From positions 1-64,000 of the forward strand of contig NZ_JAAQRO010000009.1 in the NCBI RefSeq assembly GCF_012070565.1: a DNA stretch of 64,000 bases, in the 5' to 3' direction. The position numbers were made by a program, and so were the translations under genes. Below, one piece after another: positions 34,354 through 43,718 of this stretch. The stretch's first letter is position 1. Each line of letters begins with the position of its first letter. Source of the DNA: Anaerosporobacter faecicola (lineage in GTDB: Bacteria > Bacillota > Clostridia > Lachnospirales > Lachnospiraceae). The notes beneath the pieces were generated by a model. The model saw only the letters and a list, made by a program, of their open reading frames with translations, was not told the origin of the DNA and ran no database searches.

Positions 34354-34440
34354 TGATAATAATATAATGATATAAGGGTCAAATGGTATTTTGCCCTTAT
34401 GATACTACGTATTGCTACATATTTGGTGTTTTTACAATAC
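34354..34440. repeat. Fold-back repeat family B, copy 2
   Basis: TTATGATACTACGTATTGCTA (34397-34417) is identical to the right arm of the copy at 32360. Its left arm is degraded (ATAAGGG at 34372-34378 still pairs with GCCCTTAT). The alternative pair GTATTG/CAATAC is preserved. No gene lies in 34309-34589. Confidence 0.6.
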
Positions 34441-34589
34441 GAAAACCTTGTATCATATAGTAAAAAACAGGTATACTAATTATAGCGTTTTGATTAGTGA
34501 AATAGAGATTGATGTGAATACTTACCTGTCGTTTATTTTAGTAAGGTTGTCCAAAATGTTGAAAAAGCAAAAGATTGTGAGGAATTAGA

Positions 34590-36047
34590 ATGAGTAATGT
34601 ATTAGCTGGAATTGATTACAAGAATATTTTTAAATATTTTGAAGAAATTAGTGCGATACCAAGAGGTTCTGGTAATATGGAAGCAATCAGTAATTACTTG
34701 GTTGAGTTTGCAAAAGAACATAAGATTCAATATATACAAGATGAAGTGCGTAACGTGATTATGATCAAAGAAGCAACAGCGGGTTATGAAGATGCTCCTG
34801 CAGTTATCATACAAGGTCATATGGATATGGTTTGTGAGAAGGAATCTTGGAGTGATCATGATTTTGAAAAAGATGGATTAGAACTGATCATAGATGGTGA
34901 CTATATACGTGCCAATGGAACAACTTTAGGAGGAGATAATGGAGTTGCGGTAGCTTATGCATTGGCAATTTTATCTGACGATACATTAAAACACCCAAGA
35001 TTAGAGGTAATTATAACTACAGATGAAGAAACGGGAATGGATGGTGTCATTGGACTTGATGCGACTCCTTTCAAGGCAAAATACATGTTAAACCTTGATT
35101 CGGAAGATGAAGGAGTTATTCTTTGTAGTTCGGCAGGTGGGTTATCAGGAACAATTACATTGCCATTGCATTGGGAAGAAGTTTCACAGGATACAAAGAC
35201 GCTTTCTGTTATGGTTACCGGATTACAAGGTGGACATTCGGGAGCAGAGATTCATAAGAATCGAACCAATGCAAACGTAATGCTTGGTAGAATCTTAGTG
35301 GAATTGAAAAAAACACAGGACTTTGCACTTGGAGACATTCATGGTGGTAATAAACACAATGCCATTCCAAGAGAAGCAGTTGCTACAATTGTGGTTCCTA
35401 GTGGAAATGTACAAACTGTACAATATACAATAAAAGAAATTGCAGATGTGATCAAAAAAGAACTAACGACAAGTGAACCAGATGTTGCTGTTGAAGTAAC
35501 AGAATGCAATGAAAACTGTAAAAAGACAGTAACAAAAGAAGAACGTGATAAGATCTTATTCCAATTAGTAGTTGCCCCATATGGTGTTCTTGTAATGAGT
35601 TCTGATATGGATGGATTGGTTGAGAGTTCTGTAAACATGGGAATCTTATGCATGTCAACAGAAGCAGTACAATTCCATTATTCAGTACGTAGTTCCTTGA
35701 ACTCTTACAAACATTATGTTTCAGATCAGTTGGCATTACTTGCAGAGAATATAGGTGCTAGTTATCTTATGGACGGTGAATATCCTGCATGGGAATACAA
35801 AAAGGAATCTCAATTCCGTTCCTTATTGATTGATGTATTCAAGAAACAGTACAATCGAGAACCTGAGGTTACTGCAATTCACGCTGGCTTAGAATGTGGT
35901 ATCATATCAGAAAAGATTGAGGGAATTGATATTGTATCCATTGGACCAGATATGGCGGATATCCATACACCAAAGGAACGTTTGGGTATTAGTTCAACGA
36001 AACGAGTTTATGATTACGTTGTAGCAGTATTAGAAGCAATACACTAA
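34590..36047 (+). CDS. pepD: Cytosolic aminoacyl-histidine dipeptidase (PepD, M20 family)
   Basis: PepD cleaves Xaa-His and other dipeptides with two zinc ions. The 485-residue protein has the family length. Metal-binding and catalytic segments are GHMDMVCEK near residue 77, TTLGGDNGVAVAYALA near 112, TTDEETGMDGVIGLD near 148 (general-base Glu), and AIHAGLECGIISEK near 430. TGAGGAA precedes the ATG. It is followed 22 bases later by a CapA-like gene, with which it may be co-transcribed. Confidence 0.95.
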   Translation: MSNVLAGIDYKNIFKYFEEISAIPRGSGNMEAISNYLVEFAKEHKIQYIQDEVRNVIMIKEATAGYEDAPAVIIQGHMDMVCEKESWSDHDFEKDGLELIIDGDYIRANGTTLGGDNGVAVAYALAILSDDTLKHPRLEVIITTDEETGMDGVIGLDATPFKAKYMLNLDSEDEGVILCSSAGGLSGTITLPLHWEEVSQDTKTLSVMVTGLQGGHSGAEIHKNRTNANVMLGRILVELKKTQDFALGDIHGGNKHNAIPREAVATIVVPSGNVQTVQYTIKEIADVIKKELTTSEPDVAVEVTECNENCKKTVTKEERDKILFQLVVAPYGVLVMSSDMDGLVESSVNMGILCMSTEAVQFHYSVRSSLNSYKHYVSDQLALLAENIGASYLMDGEYPAWEYKKESQFRSLLIDVFKKQYNREPEVTAIHAGLECGIISEKIEGIDIVSIGPDMADIHTPKERLGISSTKRVYDYVVAVLEAIH

Positions 36048-36069
36048 AAACAATTAAGCGAGGAATAGA

Positions 36070-37323
36070 GTGAAGAAAAAACATTTGTATCGACTGCTTT
36101 TGTTTGATCTGATCGCACTTGCTGTCATATTTGTTGCAGTTGTTTGGATTCGTCTGGATGTATCTTTTCAGATACAAAACGGAAAAACTGAAGAGATTGA
36201 TCTTGTGTTTACACAAACACTTTCTCAGAAGATAGAGATTCTTTCAAGAGAGTCTCTATCTTCCCTTGTAAAAGAATCCCTTCCATTGTTATTGGCACAA
36301 GCAAATGAATCAGAAGAAAATGATTCAACAGAAGCAAATAAATCAACACAAGAGGTGGAATCAGATGAAAATAATGATTCCTTTGATGAAATACATATGA
36401 CATTTACAGGAGATGTCTTATTCTCAGCGTCTCCTTTGAACAAATATGATTCTGGTGGTGGAATTACTTCTATCTTGTCAGAAGATTTATTGCAAAAGAT
36501 GAAGGAAGCAGACGTGACAATGGTAAATCTGGAGTTCCCATTTAGTAATAGAGGAACACAGATGAAGGATAAACAATATACCTTTCGAGCAGACCCAGCC
36601 AGGTGTTCGATATTAAACGAAATGGGAGTGGACGTGGTTTCCCTTGCCAATAATCATACATTAGATTTTGGAACGGATGCTTTGCTTGATACGCTTACAA
36701 CATTAGAAGAATATAAGATTGAGTCTGTTGGAGCTGGACAAGATCTGGAAGAGGCGAAACAGCCAGTTTCCATGGAAGTTGGTGGACGAAAACTTGCCTT
36801 TTTAGGTGCTTCAAGAGTAATTCCAGTGACGGAATGGAATGCAACAGCATATGGACCTGGTCTATTCACAACCTATGATCCAACACTACTCCTAGAGGAA
36901 ATCAAAGCGACAAAAGAAAACAATGATTTTGTAGTTGTTTATGTACACTGGGGGATTGAAAAGAACGATAAACCAGAGGAATATCAGCGTACTATGGCAC
37001 AACAATACATTGATGCAGGAGCTGACTTAGTGATTGGAAGTCATCCACATGTTCTGCAAGGAATCGAATATTATAAGGGAAAACCAATCGTATATAGCCT
37101 TGGAAATTATGTGTTTGGTCATACGATCAATCAAACTGTATTATTAGAAGTTACCATCAACAAAGAAAATACATGTAATTTACGTGTAATACCATGCGAA
37201 GCACAAGATGCTTATACCCATTCAATACAAGCAGGGGAGAAAAGCAAACAATTCTATCAATATTATGAAGATATATCCTTTGGTATCAAAGTGGATGAAA
37301 GTGGGAATATTATAAGAAACTAG
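36070..37323 (+). CDS. CapA-family (PGA_cap) membrane-anchored metallophosphatase-like protein
   Basis: The 417-residue protein has one N-terminal membrane segment (residues 7-29), a Ser/Glu/Asn-rich linker near 80-107, then a CapA domain: MTFTGDVLFSASPL near 113, VDVVSLANNHTLDFG near 193, VYVHWGIEK near 293, GADLVIGSHPHVLQGIEYYKGKPIVYSLGNYVFG near 318. The Asp, Asn-His and His-x-His positions match a calcineurin-like metal site. CapA is needed for poly-gamma-glutamate capsules, but no other capsule genes are here, so the substrate is unknown. GTG start with CGAGGAA. Confidence 0.92.
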   Translation: MKKKHLYRLLLFDLIALAVIFVAVVWIRLDVSFQIQNGKTEEIDLVFTQTLSQKIEILSRESLSSLVKESLPLLLAQANESEENDSTEANKSTQEVESDENNDSFDEIHMTFTGDVLFSASPLNKYDSGGGITSILSEDLLQKMKEADVTMVNLEFPFSNRGTQMKDKQYTFRADPARCSILNEMGVDVVSLANNHTLDFGTDALLDTLTTLEEYKIESVGAGQDLEEAKQPVSMEVGGRKLAFLGASRVIPVTEWNATAYGPGLFTTYDPTLLLEEIKATKENNDFVVVYVHWGIEKNDKPEEYQRTMAQQYIDAGADLVIGSHPHVLQGIEYYKGKPIVYSLGNYVFGHTINQTVLLEVTINKENTCNLRVIPCEAQDAYTHSIQAGEKSKQFYQYYEDISFGIKVDESGNIIRN

Positions 37324-37421
37324 AAGAAAATTTCTATTGGGTATTTTCATCTATTGACAAGATATGATATAATGTGTTGAATGCGTGTTAGCAATACATA
37401 ATTAGCATAGGAGTTATGAGA

Positions 37422-38714
37422 ATGAGAGATAACGAAAATAATAATGATTTAAATACAGCGGATGAGGATTTGCTCAATGACATTACCAATTCATTAGCCA
37501 ATCAGATCAGGCAGGAATATGAACAATCCGCAGAATCAGAGAATACCTTTGAACCTATTGAGGAAGAGGCTATACCTAAGAAGAAACGATTTCCTCGTTG
37601 GCTTAAGGTGTTAACAATCATATTTTCCGTAATAATGGTGCTAACCATTGGAGGAATGTATGTTTTGAGCAGCTATTTGGACCGAATTAATTATACAGAT
37701 TGGAGTGATACGGAACAATTAGCAGAGGAGTTTGATAAGGATGATGTTTCTGGATTGGATACAGTTGATCCGAATAGTATTGATTTGAATAGTAGTGATA
37801 CCCTTCGTACAGACAAAGATGTAATTAATGTATTACTCGTAGGAGAAGAGGCGATTAATGATGGTGGTTCAAGAGGACGTACAGATAGTATGATGATTGC
37901 AACCATTAATACATCTCAAAAATCATTAAAACTCACATCAATCATGCGTGATTTATATGTTGCTATTCCAGGTTATAGTGATAACAAACTGAATGCGGCA
38001 TACCATAATGGTGGAATGCCATTATTAAAACAAACCATCGAGAATAATTTTGATATTGAATTGGATGGATCTGTTTTAGTTAATTTTAGTGGATTTGAAC
38101 AGATTATTGACCGATTAGGTGGTGTTGAAATTACCTTATCCTCAAGTGAAGCTTCTTATCTAAATAGAACGAACTATATATCCAATCCTAGATACCGTAA
38201 TGTAATTGCTGGTAAACAAACATTGAATGGAAACCAAGCACTTGGTTATTCTCGAATCCGTTATGTTAAGACTGAAACAGAGCGGGATGACTTTGGTAGA
38301 ACATCAAGACAGAGAACCGTTCTAAATGCCATCTTTGACAAGTACAAATCCAAGTCGTTACCAGAATTAGTTACAATCTTATATGATATTCTTCCGTTAG
38401 TAACGACGGATATTGATAAATCCACAATCATGGATTATATGACAACAGTAGTAACGCTTGGTGTGACTGAGTTGGAAACGATGCGTATTCCTGTAGATAA
38501 TGCGTATAGTAATAGTAGTGTACGCGGTATGTCTGTTTTATTACCAAATAGTTTACAAGATAATATTAATGCATTGCATACATTTATCTTCGGAACTGAT
38601 GAAAGTACGTACACGGAAACAAATGGTGTGAATGGTACAACAGATAATACAAGTTCGACGAATACAAATGGAACATCGAGTACTACAACAGATGGAGTTA
38701 GTACACAACCATAA
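37422..38714 (+). CDS. LytR-CpsA-Psr (LCP) cell-wall ligase
   Basis: LCP enzymes transfer teichoic acid or polysaccharide from lipid carriers to peptidoglycan outside the membrane. The protein has a charged cytoplasmic N-terminus of about 60 residues, one membrane segment (WLKVLTIIFSVIMVLTIGGMYVL), and the LCP domain with GSRGRTDSMMIATIN, LTSIMRDLYVAIPG, KLNAAYHNGG and GNQALGYSRIRYV followed by FGRTSRQRTVL. These carry the Arg and Asp residues that bind the pyrophosphate. The tail is Thr/Ser/Asn rich. AGGAG is 8 bases before the ATG at 37422 but only 2 before that at 37416. Confidence 0.95.
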   Translation: MRDNENNNDLNTADEDLLNDITNSLANQIRQEYEQSAESENTFEPIEEEAIPKKKRFPRWLKVLTIIFSVIMVLTIGGMYVLSSYLDRINYTDWSDTEQLAEEFDKDDVSGLDTVDPNSIDLNSSDTLRTDKDVINVLLVGEEAINDGGSRGRTDSMMIATINTSQKSLKLTSIMRDLYVAIPGYSDNKLNAAYHNGGMPLLKQTIENNFDIELDGSVLVNFSGFEQIIDRLGGVEITLSSSEASYLNRTNYISNPRYRNVIAGKQTLNGNQALGYSRIRYVKTETERDDFGRTSRQRTVLNAIFDKYKSKSLPELVTILYDILPLVTTDIDKSTIMDYMTTVVTLGVTELETMRIPVDNAYSNSSVRGMSVLLPNSLQDNINALHTFIFGTDESTYTETNGVNGTTDNTSSTNTNGTSSTTTDGVSTQP

Positions 38715-38717
38715 ATA

Positions 38718-38782
38718 GACGGCTTTTTATCCAAAATGGAGCAAACAAAGCGTGTTGCACAGGAGGATAAAAAGTCGTTTTT
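38718..38782 (+). terminator. Terminator after the LCP gene
   Basis: GAC-GGCTTTTTATCC (38718-38732) pairs with GGATAAAAAGTC (38765-38776), followed by TTTTT. Confidence 0.8.
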
Positions 38783-38805
38783 GTCGTTATGTTCTAAAAA
38801 ACTTC

Positions 38806-38936
38806 CCTGCACATATATTATGAGTAGCCCGACAATTGCGTATGCAAGTTGTGAGGCATGCAAAATATGTTAGGACGACGGCGCCAATTTGAACCCATCT
38901 CAGGTAGCATAGATGGCGAATTCCTTGTGTTCGTCC
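38806..38936 (+). ncRNA. Candidate structured RNA or leader upstream of the M23 gene
   Basis: Two helical domains can be drawn. Domain 1: CCT/AGG and ACATAT/ATATGT outside, GCC/GGC next, ACAATTGC/GCAAgTTGT at the tip (38806-38874). Domain 2: GGACGA (38873-38878) with TCGTCC (38931-38936), enclosing AGATGGCG (38911-38918), which can pair either with CGCCA or with CCATCT. The domains share two bases, so they compete slightly. No known riboswitch motif was recognised, and transcription is not shown. Confidence 0.4.
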
Positions 38937-38955
38937 TTGTAGACTGGGGGAGTGA

Positions 38956-39828
38956 ATGTTGAAGCAGAGGAAAGCTTTTTTGATGGTTGTGACCATCGCT
39001 TTCTTAGCATGTATGAACACATTTTTATACAACTACGTTCAAACAGCGATTTCCTATCAGAAGCTATTACATCAATTGCAAGAAATGAAGATGGATATGG
39101 AACTGTTTCGGAATATGGCGTTCACAGAAGAATCACTTCAAACAATCTTGGATAAGAAAATGGATGATAATGCTTCATATGAGATGGCATCCATGACAAT
39201 GCTAATAAACCGATATGTCTGTGACCAGGAGGCATTACAATGTTCGAAACAACTATCTGAGCATGTACGACAGGAGCTAGAACAAACACAACTATACCAA
39301 GATCTATATGAACGATATCAATTGCTACTGTCAGATCTAGTGTACTTCCCTGTACCATTGGATTGGAAGGGTAACTATACGACTAGTTATGATGATTCTT
39401 GGAATGCAGCAAGGACATATGGTGGAAATCGAAGACATGAGGGAACGGATATAATGGCAAATACCAATATACGAGGTATTTACCCCATTATCAGCGTGTC
39501 CGATGGTGTGGTTGAACAAAAGGGCTGGTTAGAACAAGGTGGATATCGAATAGGTATACGCAGCAAGCATGGAGCGTATTTTTATTACGCACATTTGTAT
39601 TCTTATGCACCGGATCTTTCCGTTGGGGATACCGTCTATGCGGGACAGCTTCTTGGATTTATGGGTGATACGGGATATAGTAAAATTGAGGGAACGACAG
39701 GTAATTTCGATGTGCATCTGCACTTTGGAATCTATTACATGGAGGGAGAGGAAGAGGTAAGTGTGAATCCATATTACATACTGAAGTATTTGGAAAAGTA
39801 TACATTGACCTATTCCTATGGTGAGTAA
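38956..39828 (+). CDS. Membrane-anchored M23 peptidase (LytM type)
   Basis: This zinc endopeptidase should cut peptidoglycan cross-bridges. The 290-residue protein has an N-terminal membrane segment (FLMVVTIAFLACMNTFLYNYV), a helical stretch, and an M23 domain at about 135-285. The metal and catalytic residues are visible in RRHEGTDIMA (His-x3-Asp), YYAHL and HLHFGIYYM (His-x-His). GGGGGA lies 5 bases upstream. It follows a region that folds well (38806-38936) and precedes an alarmone synthetase gene. Confidence 0.93.
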   Translation: MLKQRKAFLMVVTIAFLACMNTFLYNYVQTAISYQKLLHQLQEMKMDMELFRNMAFTEESLQTILDKKMDDNASYEMASMTMLINRYVCDQEALQCSKQLSEHVRQELEQTQLYQDLYERYQLLLSDLVYFPVPLDWKGNYTTSYDDSWNAARTYGGNRRHEGTDIMANTNIRGIYPIISVSDGVVEQKGWLEQGGYRIGIRSKHGAYFYYAHLYSYAPDLSVGDTVYAGQLLGFMGDTGYSKIEGTTGNFDVHLHFGIYYMEGEEEVSVNPYYILKYLEKYTLTYSYGE

Positions 39829-39860
39829 TATTGGGGATACAGTTTTATATACTTCTGTGT

Positions 39861-39866
39861 TATAAT
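39861..39866 (+). promoter_or_regulatory. -10 box before the alarmone synthetase gene
   Basis: TATAAT about 33 bases before the ATG at 39899; no clear -35 element. Confidence 0.4.
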
Positions 39867-39898
39867 AAAAGTACGTAAAGAAAGGTAAGGTGAGGTCT

Positions 39899-40702
39899 AT
39901 GGAGATACAATTATGGAGAGAAATATTAGACCCATATGTACTGGCGGTAGATGAGTTGGTGGTCAAATTCAACCATATTATCGCAGAATATCGCAATGCA
40001 GGTGAATATTCCCCAATTGAACAAGTGAATGGTAGGGTAAAGAAGATATCCAGTATCTTAGAGAAGGCACAGAAGAAAAAGATACCGTTTGAAAATATAG
40101 AAGATCAGATTGAAGACATTGCAGGAATTCGTATTATTTGTCAATTTGTTGAAGATATAGATAAAGTTGTTGAATTGATCAAAGGCAGAAATGATATGCA
40201 GATCAAAGTAATCAAAGACTATATTAGTCATCAGAAAGATAGTGGTTATAGAAGTTATCATTTGATCATTTATTATACAGTACAGACCTTACATGGTCCA
40301 AAACGATTGCAAGCGGAGATACAGATTCGTACACTTGCAATGAATTTCTGGGCAACGATTGAACATTCCTTACAATATAAGTACAAGCATAATATGCCAC
40401 AACATATTAAAGATCGTTTGTGGAGAGCATCGGAAGCTATCATCGTATTGGATGAGGAGATGTCGTCTGTACGAGATGAGATTATGGATGCGCAGAATTC
40501 CTTCCGCATTAAGGCGAGTGTGGTGTCGGATATCTTGACAAATATTCAAAACTTGTATAAAGTAGCAAATCAGAGAGAAGTAGTAAAGATCCAAGATGAG
40601 TTCTTGCGGATCTATCAAAGTGGAAATCTAGAACAATTGGAACGTTTTAATAAAGAATTAGATATCATATCAGAAGGATATCGAGCACAAAGTTTAAATT
40701 AA
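39899..40702 (+). CDS. Small alarmone synthetase (RelQ/YjbM-like)
   Basis: The protein should make (p)ppGpp from ATP and GTP/GDP. At about 267 residues it holds only a RelA/SpoT synthetase domain, with no HD hydrolase or TGS domains. Family segments are GRVKKISSILEK, IEDIAGIRIICQFVEDI, KDYISHQKDSGYRSYHLII, and AEIQIRTLAMNFWATIEHSLQYK (catalytic Glu and Gln). RelQ enzymes form tetramers. The ATG at 39899 has AAGG 8 bases upstream; GTG at 39890 is the alternative. A TATAAT lies at 39861. It precedes the RNA-modification genes. Confidence 0.9.
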   Translation: MEIQLWREILDPYVLAVDELVVKFNHIIAEYRNAGEYSPIEQVNGRVKKISSILEKAQKKKIPFENIEDQIEDIAGIRIICQFVEDIDKVVELIKGRNDMQIKVIKDYISHQKDSGYRSYHLIIYYTVQTLHGPKRLQAEIQIRTLAMNFWATIEHSLQYKYKHNMPQHIKDRLWRASEAIIVLDEEMSSVRDEIMDAQNSFRIKASVVSDILTNIQNLYKVANQREVVKIQDEFLRIYQSGNLEQLERFNKELDIISEGYRAQSLN

Positions 40703-40739
40703 GTACAATGCCTGTAAAAGCAGGCGGTTAGGAGTTATT

Positions 40740-42212
40740 GTGGCATTACCGAAGACATTTGAAGATCGAATGAAAAAATTGCTTGGAGAAGAATATGATT
40801 CCTTTGTAAGCAGTTATCAAGATAAATACAAAACAGGTTTACGAGTAAACCGATTAAAGTTAACAGGCAAGGAGTTTGAGCCAATCAGTCCTTGTCCTGT
40901 TAAACCAATTCCTTGGACAACCAATGGATATTATTATGATGGAAAAAATCAACCAGCAAAACATCCTTATTATCATGCTGGTTTATACTACATCCAGGAG
41001 CCAAGTGCAATGCTACCTGCAGCACTTCTTCCAATAGAGCCAGGAGATAAGGTGCTTGATGTCTGTGCTGCACCAGGTGGAAAAAGTACGGAATTAGCTG
41101 CAAAACTTGGTGGTACAGGGTTACTAGTATCCAATGATATCAGTAATTCCAGAGCAAAAGCATTACTGAAGAACATTGAGTTATTTGGTGTAAGAAATCC
41201 TGTGATCATTAGTGAGGATCCAGCAAATCTGGTAAAATCATTTACAGGATATTTTGATAAGATACTTGTGGATGCTCCATGTTCAGGAGAGGGAATGTTT
41301 CGTAAAGACCCTTCCATTATGAAGAACTGGGAGCAATATGGAGTGGACTATTACAACAATCTGCAAAAGAATATCATTTTGTATGCGGCAGATATGTTGA
41401 AACCAGGTGGATCAATGGTATATTCCACATGTACCTTCTCGCCGGAAGAAAATGAAGGTTCCATTCAATATCTGCTCAATAATCGAGAAGGTTTCTCTGT
41501 TGAGTACGTTGAACGGGTAGAGGGGCTTGGATCTGGTCACCCAGAATGGATTGGTAGCGAGGATGAGCAGCTGAAGAACTGTATTCGAGTTTGGCCTCAT
41601 AAGGTAGAGGGAGAAGGACATTTTGTTGTTTTACTAAAGAAGAGTCCAGAGGTAGGTACTAGTGCATATGGTGGTTATTCTTATAAGAAGGTAAAGTTAT
41701 CTGAGGAAGCAGTGGACTTTTTAGAGCAATTAGAGTTAGACTTTGATCCGAATCGGTTTGAATTACGGGAGGAACGTCTCTATTATCTTCCAGAAGGATT
41801 GCCAAATGTAAAAGGTCTACGAATTCTTCGTCTAGGATTGTATCTTGGAGACATGAAGAAAAACAGATTTGAACCAAGTCAGGCACTTGCTAATGCCTTG
41901 AAAGAAACGGATTATACGAATATATTGAATATATTTTCATGTCATGGGGATGCCATCAAATATTTGAAATGTGAAACATTAGATTTATCGGAAAATTATA
42001 GGTCTTGTACTTCGCGGGAAGAGTATGATACACTTGTTGCGGCAAAGAAAGCAGGAGTGGATGCAATGGAAAACAATGCAGGAATTATCTTGGAAACAAG
42101 AAAGAAGAATCCTTGGTTTTTAGTTTGCGTTGATGGATTCCCTCTTGGTTGGGCAAAATGCAATAAAAATGGAATGAAGAATAAGTATCTGGCAGGCTGG
42201 AGATGGATGTAA
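40740..42212 (+). CDS. RsmF/NSUN-type rRNA cytosine-5 methyltransferase
   Basis: The enzyme should methylate C5 of a cytidine in rRNA with S-adenosylmethionine. The 490-residue protein has the SAM site VLDVCAAPGGKST near residue 102, DAPCSGEGMFRKDP near 180 and YSTCTFSPEENE near 228, the last two carrying the two catalytic cysteines. C-terminal parts resemble the RsmF extra domains for RNA binding. GTG start with AGGAG 5 bases before. The stop overlaps the next start, so translation is coupled to the pseudouridine synthase gene. Confidence 0.93.
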   Translation: MALPKTFEDRMKKLLGEEYDSFVSSYQDKYKTGLRVNRLKLTGKEFEPISPCPVKPIPWTTNGYYYDGKNQPAKHPYYHAGLYYIQEPSAMLPAALLPIEPGDKVLDVCAAPGGKSTELAAKLGGTGLLVSNDISNSRAKALLKNIELFGVRNPVIISEDPANLVKSFTGYFDKILVDAPCSGEGMFRKDPSIMKNWEQYGVDYYNNLQKNIILYAADMLKPGGSMVYSTCTFSPEENEGSIQYLLNNREGFSVEYVERVEGLGSGHPEWIGSEDEQLKNCIRVWPHKVEGEGHFVVLLKKSPEVGTSAYGGYSYKKVKLSEEAVDFLEQLELDFDPNRFELREERLYYLPEGLPNVKGLRILRLGLYLGDMKKNRFEPSQALANALKETDYTNILNIFSCHGDAIKYLKCETLDLSENYRSCTSREEYDTLVAAKKAGVDAMENNAGIILETRKKNPWFLVCVDGFPLGWAKCNKNGMKNKYLAGWRWM

Positions 42213-42937
42213 TGAAGGAAAGCATGCGTTTAGACAAATACTTGGCGGATATGGGGGTAGGTACCCGAAGCGAAGTAAAAGGATTAATAAAAAAAGGTAA
42301 GATTCAAGTAAATGGAACGATTGCGAATGATTACAGTCGAAAAATCATAGTCGGTACTGATGTAATCATGTACGCTGGCGAAGAGATTACGTACTTAGAG
42401 TATGAATACTTTATGTTGAATAAGCCGGCTGGTGTATTATCAGCTACAGAGGATAAGCATGCAAAGACGGTACTGGACCTGCTTACCACCTCCAAAAGAA
42501 AGGATCTGTTTCCTGTTGGTCGATTAGACAAGGATACAGAAGGATTGCTCTTAATTACCAATGATGGAGCGTTATCTCATGCACTGCTTAGTCCGAAAAA
42601 GCATGTGGACAAGATGTATTATGCAAAGGTTGAAGGAATGGTAACCGAACAGGATGTAGAAGCATTTGCTGAGGGGCTTCAAATGGATGAGGAATGGAGA
42701 GCAATGCCTGCAAAGTTGAAGATTTTAGTGCAGGATACCATTAGCGAAATCACATTAGTCATTCAGGAAGGTAAATTCCATCAGGTGAAACGAATGTTTG
42801 AAGTGGTCGGAAAGAAAGTAATCTTTCTAAAACGATTATCAATGGGACCTTTACAGTTGGATGAGAAGCTGATGCCAGGGGAATATCGTAAGCTTACAGA
42901 GGAAGAATTACAGAAATTAAAGGAATCTCATTCCTAA
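42212..42937 (+). CDS. 16S-type pseudouridine synthase (RsuA family)
   Basis: The 241-residue protein isomerises a uridine in rRNA to pseudouridine. An N-terminal S4 RNA-binding domain (MRLDKYLADMGVGTRSEVKGLIKKG) precedes the catalytic domain with GRLDKDTEGLLLITND near residue 110, whose Asp is catalytic. The ATG at 42212 overlaps the previous stop by one base and has GGAG 9 bases upstream; an in-frame ATG at 42203 lies on top of that site. It is the second of several RNA-modification genes in this stretch. Confidence 0.93.
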   Translation: MKESMRLDKYLADMGVGTRSEVKGLIKKGKIQVNGTIANDYSRKIIVGTDVIMYAGEEITYLEYEYFMLNKPAGVLSATEDKHAKTVLDLLTTSKRKDLFPVGRLDKDTEGLLLITNDGALSHALLSPKKHVDKMYYAKVEGMVTEQDVEAFAEGLQMDEEWRAMPAKLKILVQDTISEITLVIQEGKFHQVKRMFEVVGKKVIFLKRLSMGPLQLDEKLMPGEYRKLTEEELQKLKESHS

Positions 42938-42979
42938 GCAGAGTGCTTAGGAATGGAGACAAGGGGAATGGAGAAAAGT

Positions 42980-43684
42980 ATGTTAGATAATATAGATGCA
43001 GTCATTTTTGATTTAGATGGAACATTGGTTGATTCTATGTGGTTATGGAAAGAGATTGATGTTGAATACTTAGGAAGATATGGACATGCTGTACCAGAAG
43101 ATTTACAACATGCTGTAGAGGGTATGAGTTTTTCTGAGACAGCGGAATATTTTAAGGAACGATTTCAATTACCAGATTCTTTGGAGGATATAAAAGCAGA
43201 ATGGAATAAGATGGCATGGGACAAGTATGCTGATGAAGTACCTTTGAAGAAGGGGGTAAAAGAATTCCTTACCCAATTAAGAAAAAAAGGAATTAAGACA
43301 GGAATCGCGACCAGTAACTCCAAGGAATTGGTAAATCATGTGTTAAAACATCGAAATATTACGGAGTACTTTGATACTGTACGAACTTCCTGTGAAGCGA
43401 AAAAGGGGAAACCAGCACCAGATATCTATCTACTTGTAGCGAAAGATTTACAGGTAGAACCATCAAGATGTTTGGTATTTGAGGACTTATCTCTTGGAAT
43501 CGTAGCAGGAAAGCGTGCTGGTATGCAGGTATGTACAGTGTTTGATTTATATTCACAAGAAGACATTGTACGAAAACGAGAATACGCAGATTACTACATT
43601 GATTCGTATGTTGATATCTTTGAAGATCGGGTAGAACGTTTAGAGGAAAATGATATAGATTTTGAGTCGTTAGTTAATCTGTAA
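42980..43684 (+). CDS. HAD-superfamily phosphatase (beta-phosphoglucomutase-like)
   Basis: The protein of about 234 residues is a HAD hydrolase with a four-helix cap. It has motif I DLDGTLVDSMW near residue 10, a motif II segment TGIATSNSKELV, motif III Lys in AKKGKPAPDIYL, and motif IV VFEDLSLGIVAGKRAG. These are seen in phosphatases and in beta-phosphoglucomutase; the substrate cannot be told. Starts at 42953, 42968 and 42980 are in frame; 42980 has GGAG 6 bases upstream and begins right before the HAD core. Confidence 0.92.
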   Translation: MLDNIDAVIFDLDGTLVDSMWLWKEIDVEYLGRYGHAVPEDLQHAVEGMSFSETAEYFKERFQLPDSLEDIKAEWNKMAWDKYADEVPLKKGVKEFLTQLRKKGIKTGIATSNSKELVNHVLKHRNITEYFDTVRTSCEAKKGKPAPDIYLLVAKDLQVEPSRCLVFEDLSLGIVAGKRAGMQVCTVFDLYSQEDIVRKREYADYYIDSYVDIFEDRVERLEENDIDFESLVNL

Positions 43685-43718
43685 GTTGTAGGCAGGCATA
43701 AGTATAGAAAGGTATAGC

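Noticed and set aside
37354-37373. TTGACA followed by TATAAT before the LCP gene
   Set aside because: Spacing is only 8 bases, too short for a sigma-A promoter; only the -10 may be real.
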